Below the pieces are notes generated by a model. That model was given only the letters and a program-made list of their open reading frames with translations, was not told the DNA's origin and ran no database searches. Below, piece by piece: positions 52,443-60,569 of a stretch of 64,000 nucleotides of DNA (the stretch's first letter is position 1; every line of letters begins with the position of its first letter). The DNA is from Streptomyces sp. A2-16 (GTDB taxonomy: Bacteria > Actinomycetota > Actinomycetes > Streptomycetales > Streptomycetaceae), in assembly GCF_018128905.1 (NCBI RefSeq), contig NZ_CP063808.1:310001-374000 (forward strand), written 5' to 3'. The position numbers and the translations under genes were made by a program.

Positions 52443-53531
52443 TCAGTCCTCCAGGCGGACCGGCATCAGGACCGAGAACCCGCCCTCGTCGTCGGGGCGG
52501 CGGATCGCGATCGGGGCGGTGGGGGACGTGACCTCCAGAACCAGCCGGTCCCGGCCCCCGGCGGCCAGCGCGTCCAGCAGGAACGCGCGGTTGACCGCGA
52601 CGTGGCCCTGACGGCTCTCGGCGCGGTCGTCGCCATCGCCGCAGAGAGCCACCGTGCCGTCCTCCTCCACCCTGAGCACGCTCAGGTCGTGCGTCCCGGT
52701 CTCGTCGCGGCGGGCAGGACCCGTCTCCAAGGCCCTGCGGAAGTCCGCGACCTCGACCAGGGCGCGGCGGTCACCGGCCTGGGGCAGGAGACGACGGTAG
52801 TCGGGGAAGTCGTGGTCGAGGCACCGACCGGCCGCCTGCCGGTCCCCGGCCTCCAGGGTCACCTGGTCACCGTCGAGGGAGAGCCGCACAGGCCCCTCCC
52901 CGTGCGACAGCGCCCGCATCGCGTCGGCGAGCGGGGTGGGCACGATGACCTGGACCCGGCTCCCGTCATAGCCCTCGGGCCCGTCGACACCGGCCCGCGC
53001 GACGGCCATGCGGTACCGGTCGGTGGCCACGACATGGAGGCTCTCGCCCTCGATGTCGAACAGGACCCCGCAGAGCATCGGCAGCTCCGGGTCGGTGCTC
53101 GCCGCGAAACGGACGGTGTCCAGCGCGGCCGCCAGCTCGGGCGCGGCGACGGTCAGCCGGAGGGTGGCGGCACGGAGCGACGTCATGAGGTTCTCCCGTT
53201 GGTCGAGTAGCGCTCGGAGTGCGGAGAACTCGCGGCGGGCATCGGACAGCCCCTGTTCGAGGCGGCGCAGATGGGCCGTGAGCAGTTTCCGGACCAGATC
53301 GCTGTCCGTTCCGGCCCAACTGGCCAGCACCAGCCGGATGTCCGCCAGCGGCATCCCGGCCCGGCGCAGCCCGGCCAGCAGCCGGGCCTCTTCGAGCTGC
53401 TCGGGCGCGTACCAGCGGTACCCGCTGACGGGATCCACCCAGGCGGGCACGAGCACACCGGCACGGTCGTAGAACCGCAGGGCGCTCACCCCGAGGCCGC
53501 TGTCGCGGGCCGTCTCGCCGATGCTGCGCAT
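52443..53531 (-). CDS. MerR-type regulator fused to a DnaN (beta-clamp)-like region
   Basis: A 362-residue protein. Residues 1-70 are a MerR winged helix (SIGETARDSGLGVSALRFYD then GYRWYAPEQL), and 75-115 form the usual coiled coil. From about 127 it no longer resembles a MerR effector domain. LPMLCGVLFDIEGESLHVVA (150-169) with TDRYRMAVAR (170-179), the block FPDYRRLLPQAGDRRALVEV (242-261) and GHVAVNRAFLLDALAA with VLMPVRL at the end match domains 2 and 3 of the DNA polymerase III beta sliding clamp. The first clamp domain is missing. GGAG lies six bases before ATG 53531. The function of the fusion is unknown. Confidence 0.8.
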   Translation of the reverse strand: MRSIGETARDSGLGVSALRFYDRAGVLVPAWVDPVSGYRWYAPEQLEEARLLAGLRRAGMPLADIRLVLASWAGTDSDLVRKLLTAHLRRLEQGLSDARREFSALRALLDQRENLMTSLRAATLRLTVAAPELAAALDTVRFAASTDPELPMLCGVLFDIEGESLHVVATDRYRMAVARAGVDGPEGYDGSRVQVIVPTPLADAMRALSHGEGPVRLSLDGDQVTLEAGDRQAAGRCLDHDFPDYRRLLPQAGDRRALVEVADFRRALETGPARRDETGTHDLSVLRVEEDGTVALCGDGDDRAESRQGHVAVNRAFLLDALAAGGRDRLVLEVTSPTAPIAIRRPDDEGGFSVLMPVRLED

Positions 53532-53681
53532 GTCGTTCTCCACGCCCTGAACTCTGGGCCCTGCACAAGGTCGAGGGTCAACCCGGCTCCGTGGGCGCGC
53601 GGGGCGAGGCGCCGGCGGAGCGCGCATTCTCGCTCCGCGCGACGCACTCCGCGCGACGGACTCAGGGCGACTGCCGTCCGC

Positions 53682-54236
53682 TCAGATGCCCGCGCCGTTC
53701 GTGGCCGGCAGGAGTGCGGCCAGCTCGGCGTCGTCCGGGCGGTGGACCGCCTCGGCCGCCTCGCGCAGAACGGCGCGGTCGACCTTCTTCGTGTCGGCGA
53801 TGAGCCGGATCACCACACCGTCGCGGGGTATCGCGTACTCGTGGGAAGCGCCCGCCTTGCGATACCAGGCGTCACCGTCGCGCTCACAGCTGACCCGCTT
53901 GGCCGTCACCTCGCCCAGCGCCTGCTCGGAGCAGTTCTCGGCCGTCAGCGTTCGGCGATCCACGAAGAGGCCGAACCGGGTGGCACGGTCCTCGGACCGA
54001 TAGGCGGCGGCGAACTCGCCGTTGTACTCGCCGACCGACTCCTGGAAGACGGTGTAGCCGGAGACCTCGGTGACATAGACGAGTTCCGGTTCGACACCCC
54101 AGGTCTTGGCGGCGGCGTCAAGACCGGCGGCGGTCCGTGCCGTTCCCTCTTCCTTGTCCGTGTCGTCCGCACCGCATCCCGTGAGCAGCACCGACAGGAG
54201 GAGGAGAGAGAGCAGAGCACGCGTGTTTTGCGTCAT
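53682..54236 (-). CDS. Lipoprotein, unknown
   Basis: A 184-residue lipoprotein starting at ATG 54236 with AGGA seven to nine bases upstream. The signal peptide ends at LLTGC (Cys21). The mature part has WGVEPELVYVTEVSGYTVFQ, FGLFVDRRTLTAENCSEQAL, RVSCERDGDAWYR and YAIPRDGVVIRLIADTKKVD, with two further cysteines that may pair. The pattern is common among Streptomyces lipoproteins of unknown role. The 150 bp between it and the MerR fusion gene are rich in GCGCGGAGCG-type repeats that can form a hairpin. Confidence 0.75.
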   Translation of the reverse strand: MTQNTRALLSLLLLSVLLTGCGADDTDKEEGTARTAAGLDAAAKTWGVEPELVYVTEVSGYTVFQESVGEYNGEFAAAYRSEDRATRFGLFVDRRTLTAENCSEQALGEVTAKRVSCERDGDAWYRKAGASHEYAIPRDGVVIRLIADTKKVDRAVLREAAEAVHRPDDAELAALLPATNGAGI

Positions 54237-54301
54237 GCACGCATCCTGGTGCATGGACATGCCACGCGCGGAGTATTTCTCCCGGGCACAGGGCTCGCCC
54301 C

Positions 54302-54718
54302 TCATGCCGCGGACAGTTCGCACCACACGTACTTGCCGCGGTTGCCGTTTCTGGACAGGGGCTGCCAGCCCCACAGGTCGGCGCAAGCGCGGACCAGAGC
54401 GATGCCGCGGCCGTTCTCGACGTCGGTGAGGTGGTCCAACGCGCCGGGTGGCTGGGGTGGTTCGGGGTCGGTGTCCCACGCGCCGAGGCGGAGGGTGCCG
54501 GGGGGTGACCAGCCCACCCGTAGGGCGGCGGGGCCCTTGGTGTGCAGTACGGCGTTGGAGATCAGCTCCGTGGCGAGCAGCTCCGCGGTGTCGACCAGGG
54601 TGATCAGGCCGTGCATCGTCAGGATCAGGCGAAGGGTGCGGCGGCAGACGGTGACGGCTCGGGGGTCGTTGGGGATGTGGAGCACGTACTCCCAGGGTCC
54701 CGATTCGCTTTCGGGCAT
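54302..54718 (-). CDS. HATPase anti-sigma-type regulator (AbaA ORF-E-like)
   Basis: A 138-residue single-domain ATPase of the RsbW/SpoIIAB type. ELISNAVLHTKGP is the N-box with the ATP-binding Asn, and DVENGRGIALVRACADLWGW holds the G1 glycines. Small proteins like this are encoded beside WhiJ-like regulators and DUF397 proteins in many Streptomyces loci, as here. It may antagonise a sigma factor or a partner protein. ATG 54718, with GGAG about eight bases upstream, is better than starts further upstream. Confidence 0.8.
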   Translation of the reverse strand: MPESESGPWEYVLHIPNDPRAVTVCRRTLRLILTMHGLITLVDTAELLATELISNAVLHTKGPAALRVGWSPPGTLRLGAWDTDPEPPQPPGALDHLTDVENGRGIALVRACADLWGWQPLSRNGNRGKYVWCELSAA

Positions 54719-54943
54719 GCGGCAACTCCGTTGGGGTGGTGGGGGGTTGCGGTCGGCGGGCGGTGGCAGTGCCGCGCCGTCATGGCAGGACGGGGCGGTG
54801 CGCTTCCGGTACCCCGGGGTTCCGCGGCGTGTGCGTCGCGTCACCGACGGTATTTCCTATGCTTAGGAAGTTGCAAGCCGTTGCCGTATTCTGGCGCTCG
54901 AACGAGGGACGTTCACGGGGGAGTTGGAGCGAGGAGGCACCGG

Positions 54944-55795
54944 TTGCCGCCGAAGAGGCATCTCACGGCCCGGCGTGTGAGACTAGGTGCTGAGCTGCGG
55001 AAACTGCGCGAGGCGGTGGGCTTGACGGCTCGGGAGGCCGCGGAGCTGCTGGAGGCGGACTCCGTCCAGATGAGTCAGATCGAGTCCGGCACCGTGGGCG
55101 TGAGCGCCAAGCGCGTGCGTCGGCTCGCCTCCAACTACGCCTGTACGGAAGACGCGTTGGTCGAGGCGTTGGTGGCCATGGCGACCGATCGCACGCGTGG
55201 CTGGTGGGAGGAGTACCGGGAAGTCCTGCCGCAGGTGAACCTGGACGTGGCGGAGGTGGAGCACCACGCGACGTACCTGCGAGACATCGTCATCACCCGC
55301 GTCCCCGGGCTGCTTCAGACGCCGGACTACGCCCGTGCGGTTTTCGCCTACATGAACCCCGGGCTCCCCGACAGCCAGGTGGACAGGAAGGTGGAGTACC
55401 GGATGAGGCGCCGTGCGGTGATCGAGGGTGACAACCCCACTCCGTACGAGGCGATCGTCCATGAGATGGCGCTACGTCTTCGAGTCGCTGACCGTGAGTC
55501 GTCGCGTGCCCAACTCCGGCAGATCCTGGCCATGGTCGAGCGGGGCTGCGCCACCGTACGCGTCATCCCCACTGATCAGGACGGGTTCGCCGGTTCCGGG
55601 GCGTCGATGATGTATGCCGGAGGTCCCGTGTCCCGGCTCGACACCGGCATGCGGGACTCGCCCACCGGTGTCGCGTTCATCGATGCCGAAATCCAGCTGG
55701 ATCGAATGCGGGCGCTGATTCGTAGGATCGAGAGCGCGTCGCTGGACCCGATCGCGTCGCGCGACTTCATCCACCGCATGGCGAAGGAACTCTGA
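54944..55795 (+). CDS. WhiJ-like XRE/DUF5753 regulator
   Basis: A 283-residue regulator. An XRE helix-turn-helix at about 12-70 (LRKLREAVGLTAREAAELLE then SQIESGTVGVSAKRVRRLAS) is followed by the large DUF5753 domain (YLRDIVITRVPGLLQTPDYA, PGLPDSQVDRKVEYRMRR). The gene starts with TTG at 54944: no ATG or GTG fits the family N-terminus, and GGAGG is six bases upstream. A DUF397 gene begins at the last base of its stop. Such pairs resemble the WhiJ locus, which delays sporulation when its partner is absent. Confidence 0.85.
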   Translation: MPPKRHLTARRVRLGAELRKLREAVGLTAREAAELLEADSVQMSQIESGTVGVSAKRVRRLASNYACTEDALVEALVAMATDRTRGWWEEYREVLPQVNLDVAEVEHHATYLRDIVITRVPGLLQTPDYARAVFAYMNPGLPDSQVDRKVEYRMRRRAVIEGDNPTPYEAIVHEMALRLRVADRESSRAQLRQILAMVERGCATVRVIPTDQDGFAGSGASMMYAGGPVSRLDTGMRDSPTGVAFIDAEIQLDRMRALIRRIESASLDPIASRDFIHRMAKEL

Positions 55796-55995
55796 TGAAC
55801 TGGCGTAAGTCCACGTACTCCGATGGCGGCGAGGGCGACACCTGCGTCGAGATCGCCCCCCTCCCCACCCGGATAGCCGTCCGAGACTCCAAGGCCCCCG
55901 CCCGCGCCACCCTCTCCTTCCCCACCCCCGCCTTCGCCGCCCTCATCGACCACCTGAAAGAACACCCCTGGTCAGACGCCCCCCTCCCGGGCTAG
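55795..55995 (+). CDS. DUF397 protein, partner of the WhiJ-like regulator
   Basis: A 66-residue protein with the DUF397 pattern WRKSTYSDGGEGDTCVEIA then IAVRDSKAPARATLSF and FAALIDHLKEH. Its ATG shares one base with the TGA of the regulator gene. These small proteins antagonise their neighbouring WhiJ-like regulators in the studied cases. The TAG stop forms part of the likely promoter box of the following P450 gene. Confidence 0.9.
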   Translation: MNWRKSTYSDGGEGDTCVEIAPLPTRIAVRDSKAPARATLSFPTPAFAALIDHLKEHPWSDAPLPG

Positions 55996-56004
55996 CGTCC
56001 CCGC

Positions 56005-57210
56005 ATGACCGCCTTCGATCCCTGGGACCCGGCGTTTCTCGCCGACCCCTACCCCGCCTACGCCGAGCTCCGCGCCAAGGGCCGTGTGCACTACTTCGAG
56101 CCGACGAACCAGTGGCTCGTCCCGCACCACGCGGACGTCTCCGCGCTGCTCAGGGACCGCAGGCTCGGGCGGACCTATCAGCACCGGTTCACGCACGAGG
56201 ACTTCGGGCGCACGGCACCGCCGGCGGAGCACGAGCCCTTCCACACGCTCAACGACCACGGGATGCTGGACCTGGAGCCGCCGGACCACACCCGGATCCG
56301 GCGCCTGGTGTCGAAGGCGTTCACCCCGCGCACGGTCGAGCAGCTCAGGCCGTATGTGACCGACCTGGCCGGTGAGCTGGTGGACCGGCTCGTCGCGGAG
56401 GGCGGCGGTGATCTGCTCACCGATGTCGCCGAGCCGCTGCCCGTCGCGGTGATCGCCGAGATGCTGGGGATCCCGGAGGCGGACCGGGCGCCGCTGCGGC
56501 CGTGGTCGGCGGACATCTGCGGGATGTACGAGCTGAACCCGCCGGAGGACGTGGCGGCGAGGGCGGTGCGGGCCTCGGTCGAGTTCTCCGACTACCTGAC
56601 CGACCTGATCGCCGAGCGCCGCAAGAACCCCGGCGACGACCTGATCTCCGGGCTCATCGCCGCGCACGACGAGGGCGACCGGCTCACCGAGCAGGAGATG
56701 ATCTCGACCTGCGTGCTGCTGCTCAACGCGGGCCACGAGGCCACTGTGAACGCCACGGTCAACGGCTGGTACGCCCTCTTCCGCAACCCCGGCCAACTGC
56801 GGGAACTGCGCGCCGACCACTCCCTCGTCCCGGGGGCCGTCGAGGAGCTCATGCGCTACGACACCCCGCTCCAGCTCTTCGAACGCTGGGTCCTGGACGA
56901 GATCGAGATCGACGGGACGACCGTCCCGAGGGGCGCCGAGGTCGCCCTGCTCTTCGGTTCCGCCAACCACGACCCGGCCACGTTCCCGAATCCGGAACGC
57001 CTCGACCTCACCCGCGCCGACAACCCGCACATCTCCTTCAGCGCGGGCATCCACTACTGCATCGGCGCCCCCCTGGCCCGCATTGAACTGACCGCCTCCA
57101 TGACGGCCCTCCTGGAGAAGGCCCCGACGCTGAGCCTGGCGGCGGAGCCGGAGAGGAAGCCGAACTTCGTGATCCGGGGACTGGAGGGGCTGCGCGTCCA
57201 CGTCGGCTAG
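56005..57210 (+). CDS. Cytochrome P450 (CYP107 family)
   Basis: A 401-residue soluble P450. It shows the I-helix LLLNAGHEATVNATVN (with the acid-alcohol pair shifted as AGHEAT), the K-helix EELMR with PLQLFERWV, and the haem loop FSAGIHYCIGAPLARIE with Cys352. The sequence and place next to the WhiJ-like module agree with the CYP107P type known in Streptomyces. The substrate is unknown and no ferredoxin gene is near. TAGCGT stands six bases before ATG 56005, so the transcript is probably leaderless, and the box overlaps the upstream stop. The stop codon is shared with the convergent gene in CTAG. Confidence 0.93.
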   Translation: MTAFDPWDPAFLADPYPAYAELRAKGRVHYFEPTNQWLVPHHADVSALLRDRRLGRTYQHRFTHEDFGRTAPPAEHEPFHTLNDHGMLDLEPPDHTRIRRLVSKAFTPRTVEQLRPYVTDLAGELVDRLVAEGGGDLLTDVAEPLPVAVIAEMLGIPEADRAPLRPWSADICGMYELNPPEDVAARAVRASVEFSDYLTDLIAERRKNPGDDLISGLIAAHDEGDRLTEQEMISTCVLLLNAGHEATVNATVNGWYALFRNPGQLRELRADHSLVPGAVEELMRYDTPLQLFERWVLDEIEIDGTTVPRGAEVALLFGSANHDPATFPNPERLDLTRADNPHISFSAGIHYCIGAPLARIELTASMTALLEKAPTLSLAAEPERKPNFVIRGLEGLRVHVG

Positions 57211-57455
57211 AGCCGGCGGCGGTCCCGCAGCCGCATCAGCACGGTGAGCGCGAGCAGTGGCAGGAAGGCTCCGCCCAGCACCACGAACGGCAGTTCCGTC
57301 AGCAGGACCGTGTAGTCCATGCCCTCGTTCTCGAAGCCGCCGCCCAGGTGGCGCCAGGTGCGGGGCATGGACAGCCACAGCAGGGGGGCCGCCGTCGCCC
57401 CCGCCGCCGACAGCACACAGCCCCCGCAGGCCACTTTGTCCACACGCCGTTTCAT
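57207..57455 (-). CDS. Small membrane protein, unknown
   Basis: An 82-residue protein starting at ATG 57455. Two hydrophobic helices are present (CVLSAAGATAAPLLWLSM and LLTELPFVVLGGAFLPLLAL), and it ends RLRDRRRL. Its stop TAG and that of the convergent P450 gene are both within CTAG at 57207-57210. It follows the ABC permease gene on the same strand beyond the 27-bp repeats, so it could be part of that transcript. No family was recognised. Confidence 0.55.
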   Translation of the reverse strand: MKRRVDKVACGGCVLSAAGATAAPLLWLSMPRTWRHLGGGFENEGMDYTVLLTELPFVVLGGAFLPLLALTVLMRLRDRRRL

Positions 57456-57474
57456 GTCTGAAGGGACGTAGGTT

Positions 57475-57555
57475 CCCGGCCTGCGGTTCAGGTCGTCAGA
57501 TCCCGGCCTGCGGTTCAGGTCGTCAGATCCCGGCCTGCGGTTCAGGTCGTCAGAT
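57475..57555. repeat. Three identical 27-bp tandem units covering a stop codon
   Basis: The unit CCCGGCCTGCGGTTCAGGTC plus seven further bases starts at 57475, 57502 and 57529 without a mismatch. The third contains, on the minus strand, the last codons and TGA of the ABC permease gene (stop at 57542-57544). Confidence 0.96.
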
Positions 57556-59110
57556 CCCGGCGCCGCAACCCCGCCAGGCCTCCGGTCACCAGCACCCCCG
57601 CGAGCCCGAGCAGGACCAGCACCGGCCCCCACTCCATGTCCCCGCCCGGCAGCTTCGGCAGGTGGCCGAAGGGGGAGAGGTCCAGCACCACCTGCGGGGC
57701 GTCCAGCGCCGGACCCACCCAGCCGATGAGCAGCACCGCCCCGGCGACTCCCCAGGCCAGCGGGGCGAGGCGCGGGGCCAGCCCGTAGAGCAGGACCGCC
57801 AGTCCGCCGATCACCCACACCGCGGCCACCTGCATCAGGCAGGCGCCGAGGATCGGGCCGGCCTCCTTGCCGTAGCCGAGGGCGAGGCCGAGACCCGCGA
57901 GCAGCATGATCAGTGCCGAGCCGCCGAAGGCGATCACCAGGTGGCCCGAGGCCCACCGCAGCCGGCCCACCGCGTTCGCCAGCACCGGTTCCGCCCGCAT
58001 CGAGGTCTCCTCGCCGTGCAGCCGCAGCACCGAGGCGACGACGTACAGCGCGGCCACCAGTCCCAGCATCCCGGTCATCGAGGCGAGGAAGGCGTCCGTG
58101 ATCCCGGACCGTCCGCCCATCCGCTCGAAGATCTCGCGGGCCTTGTCGTTGTCGCCGACCAGGTCGGCCACGCTGTCCGTCAGACCGCCGTAGACCACCC
58201 CTGCCAGGAAGAAGCCGATCGACCAGCCGAGGACACCGCCCCGCTGGAGCCGCCAGGCCAGGGCGCCCGCCGTGCCCAGTCGGCCGGACGCGGGTCCGGG
58301 GCGGGTCGGCACGAAGCTCATGCCCAGGTCCCTGCGACCCGCCAGGACGTACGCCAGCGCGGCCTGGGCCGCGATCGCCGCCGCGAACAGGCCCAGCACC
58401 CACCAGCGTTCCCCGGCGAAGGGCCGCAGCTGCGACAGCCAGCCGAGCGGTGACAGCCAGGACAGCACCGAGGAACCGTCGGCGGAGCCCGAGTCCCCCG
58501 CCGCCCGCAGCACGAAGGCCGCGCCCAGGGCCCCGGCCGTCAGCCCCCGCGCCAGCCGCGCGCTCTCCGTCAGCTGGGCGACGATCGCGGCCGTCGTGGC
58601 GAAGAGCATGCCCACGGCGGCCAGCCCGAGGCCGAACGCCAGCGCGCCCGCCGGTCCGTGGCCCGCCAGTCCCGCCGTCACCAGCAACCCCAGCGCACCG
58701 CTCGCCACGGCCGCCGCCAGCAGCGCCGCGGTCAGGGACGCCCGCCGGCCCACCACGCCCGAGGCGATCAGCTCCTGCCGCCCGCTCTCCTCCTCGTCAC
58801 GGGTGTGGCGTACGACGATCAGGAGGCTGGTGACGGCGGCGAGCACCCCGGCGTAGGCGCCGACGCGCCAGGCGGTGAGGGCGCCGAGGGAGTCGTCGAA
58901 GACGGGCCCGATCAGCGCGCGCAGGGAGGAGTTGGTGGCCACCTGCCGCAGCAGGTCGGCGCGCTCGGCCTCGGTGCCGTACAGGCCCTTCAGGGTGTTC
59001 GGCATGGAGAGGACCATCAGCGCGTTGACCGCCACCCACACCGGGATCATCACCCGGTCGCGGCGCAGGTGGAAGCGGAGCAGCACGCCCGTGCCCACGA
59101 GGGAGGTCAT
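57542..59110 (-). CDS. ABC exporter permease
   Basis: A 522-residue permease with about twelve membrane helices, of the large-permease type with two similar halves ([20 protein letters not shown] in the first, [20 protein letters not shown] in the second). The loop [20 protein letters not shown] is typical of this polyketide/drug ABC exporter group. It works with the ATPase encoded upstream, whose stop overlaps its ATG (ATGA at 59107-59110). The substrate may be an antibiotic or lipid. Confidence 0.85.
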   Translation of the reverse strand: MTSLVGTGVLLRFHLRRDRVMIPVWVAVNALMVLSMPNTLKGLYGTEAERADLLRQVATNSSLRALIGPVFDDSLGALTAWRVGAYAGVLAAVTSLLIVVRHTRDEEESGRQELIASGVVGRRASLTAALLAAAVASGALGLLVTAGLAGHGPAGALAFGLGLAAVGMLFATTAAIVAQLTESARLARGLTAGALGAAFVLRAAGDSGSADGSSVLSWLSPLGWLSQLRPFAGERWWVLGLFAAAIAAQAALAYVLAGRRDLGMSFVPTRPGPASGRLGTAGALAWRLQRGGVLGWSIGFFLAGVVYGGLTDSVADLVGDNDKAREIFERMGGRSGITDAFLASMTGMLGLVAALYVVASVLRLHGEETSMRAEPVLANAVGRLRWASGHLVIAFGGSALIMLLAGLGLALGYGKEAGPILGACLMQVAAVWVIGGLAVLLYGLAPRLAPLAWGVAGAVLLIGWVGPALDAPQVVLDLSPFGHLPKLPGGDMEWGPVLVLLGLAGVLVTGGLAGLRRRDLTT

Positions 59111-60003
59111 CGCACGGCCGCCTCGTCCTGGTAGTGGCGCAGGAACAGTTCCTCGAGCGTCGGCGGTGTCGACGTCAGTGAGCGCACTCCCGACTCGCTC
59201 AACTGCCGTAGCACCGGGTCGAGTTTGTCGGTGTCGACCTGCATCCGGACCCGGCGGCCCTGGACGTCCAGGTGGTGCACGCCCGGCAACTGTGCCAACC
59301 CGTTGGGGGCGCCCGCGAGTTCGGCCGTCACGCTGGTGCGGGTGAGGTGGCGCAGCTCGGCCAGGGAGCCCGACTCCACCGTGCGGCCGCGCCGGATGAT
59401 GCTGACCCGGTCGCAGAGTTCCTCGACCTCGCTCAGGATGTGCGAGGACAGCAGGACCGTACGGCCGCGCTCCCGCTCCTCCTCCACGCAGCGCTGGAAG
59501 ACCTCCTCCATCAGCGGGTCCAGGCCCGAGGTCGGCTCGTCCAGGATCAGCAGGTCCACGTCGGAAGCGAACGCGGCGACCAGGGCGACCTTCTGCCGGT
59601 TGCCCTTGGAGTAGGTGCGGCCCTTCTTGGTGGGGTCCAGCTCGAAGCGCTCGATCAGCTCGGCGCGCCTCGTCACCGAGAGGCCGCCGCGGAGACGGCC
59701 GTAGAGATCGATGACCTCGCCGCCGGAGAGGTTGCGCCACAGCGTCACGTCCCCCGGGACGTAGGCGATCCGGCGGTGCACCTCGACCGCGTCGGCCCAC
59801 GGGTCGCGGCCGAGGACCTGCGCGGCGCCGGAGTCGGCGCGCAGCAGGCCGAGCAGGACGCGGATGGCGGTGGACTTCCCGGCGCCGTTGGGGCCGAGGA
59901 AGCCGTGCACCTCGCCGGTGGTGACCTCCAGGTCGAGGCCGTCGAGGGCGTGGGTGCGGCCGAACGACTTGTGGAGCCCGGAGACCGTGATTGCCTTCGT
60001 CAT
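59107..60003 (-). CDS. ABC transporter ATP-binding protein
   Basis: A 298-residue ATPase. Walker A is GPNGAGKST, the signature is [10 protein letters not shown] (a DrrA-type variant of LSGGQ), and Walker B is [13 protein letters not shown], with a later [15 protein letters not shown]. It energises the permease gene downstream. It starts at ATG 60003 and is divergent from a GbsR/MarR-like regulator with a symmetrical operator between them. Confidence 0.94.
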   Translation of the reverse strand: MTKAITVSGLHKSFGRTHALDGLDLEVTTGEVHGFLGPNGAGKSTAIRVLLGLLRADSGAAQVLGRDPWADAVEVHRRIAYVPGDVTLWRNLSGGEVIDLYGRLRGGLSVTRRAELIERFELDPTKKGRTYSKGNRQKVALVAAFASDVDLLILDEPTSGLDPLMEEVFQRCVEEERERGRTVLLSSHILSEVEELCDRVSIIRRGRTVESGSLAELRHLTRTSVTAELAGAPNGLAQLPGVHHLDVQGRRVRMQVDTDKLDPVLRQLSESGVRSLTSTPPTLEELFLRHYQDEAAVR

Positions 60004-60014
60004 GCTTCAGAACG

Positions 60015-60053
60015 TACGCTTCTTTCAGAAATTTGTGAAGTTAAGGAAGCGTA
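60015..60053. promoter_or_regulatory. Nested palindromes between ABC exporter and regulator
   Basis: TACGCTTC (60015-60022) and GAAGCGTA (60046-60053) are perfect inverted arms. Between them TTCAGAAATTTGTGAA (60024-60039) is a second near-perfect palindrome. The regulator at 60078 probably binds one or both and controls the divergent exporter and itself. Confidence 0.75.
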
Positions 60054-60077
60054 TGAAGCCCCGTTAGGGTGGTGACC

Positions 60078-60569
60078 ATGACGGATGCGGTGGGTCGTGA
60101 CCCGGAGGCGGTCTCGAAGTTCGTGGAGGGCTTCGCGGCCCAGCTCGTCGAGGCGGGCATGCAGCGCATGCCGGCCCGGGTCTTCGCCGCGCTGCTGTCC
60201 TCGGACGAGGGCTCGATGACCTCCGCCGAGCTGGGGGAGCAGCTGCAGATCAGCCCCGCGGCGGTGTCCGGGGCGGTGCGCTACCTCGCCCAGACGCACA
60301 TGGTCTCGCGGGAGCGGGAGCCCGGTTCACGCCGGGAGCGCTACCGGGTGCACGGCGACCAGTGGTACGAGGCCCTGACCAACCGTGAGGCAGTCCTCAA
60401 GCGGTGGGAGGTCGCTCTGCGCGAGGGTGTCAGCAGCCTCGGCGCCGACACCCCGGCAGGACGCCGCATGGCCGAGACGCTCGCCTTCTTCGAGTTCGTC
60501 GAGGGCGAGGTCGCGGCCATGATGGAGCGGTGGCGGGCGCACCGCGAGAAGCTCTTCGGGAGCCCCTAA
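60078..60569 (+). CDS. GbsR/MarR-type winged-helix regulator
   Basis: A 163-residue regulator. The winged helix reads MPARVFAALLSSDEGSMTSA then ELGEQLQISPAAVSGAVRYL and REREPGSRRERYRV. A C-terminal helical part supports a dimer (LKRWEVALREGVSSLG, MAETLAFFEFVEGEVAAMMER). It is divergent from the ABC exporter and faces a nested palindrome. TAGGGT is seven bases before ATG 60078, suggesting a leaderless transcript. The stop overlaps that of the convergent permease gene. Confidence 0.87.
   Translation: MTDAVGRDPEAVSKFVEGFAAQLVEAGMQRMPARVFAALLSSDEGSMTSAELGEQLQISPAAVSGAVRYLAQTHMVSREREPGSRRERYRVHGDQWYEALTNREAVLKRWEVALREGVSSLGADTPAGRRMAETLAFFEFVEGEVAAMMERWRAHREKLFGSP

Noticed and set aside
53590..53680. 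IS or transposon end in the GCGCGGAGCG-rich gap
   Set aside because: No transposase, no terminal inverted repeats and no target duplication were seen; simple G/C-rich hairpin sequence explains it.
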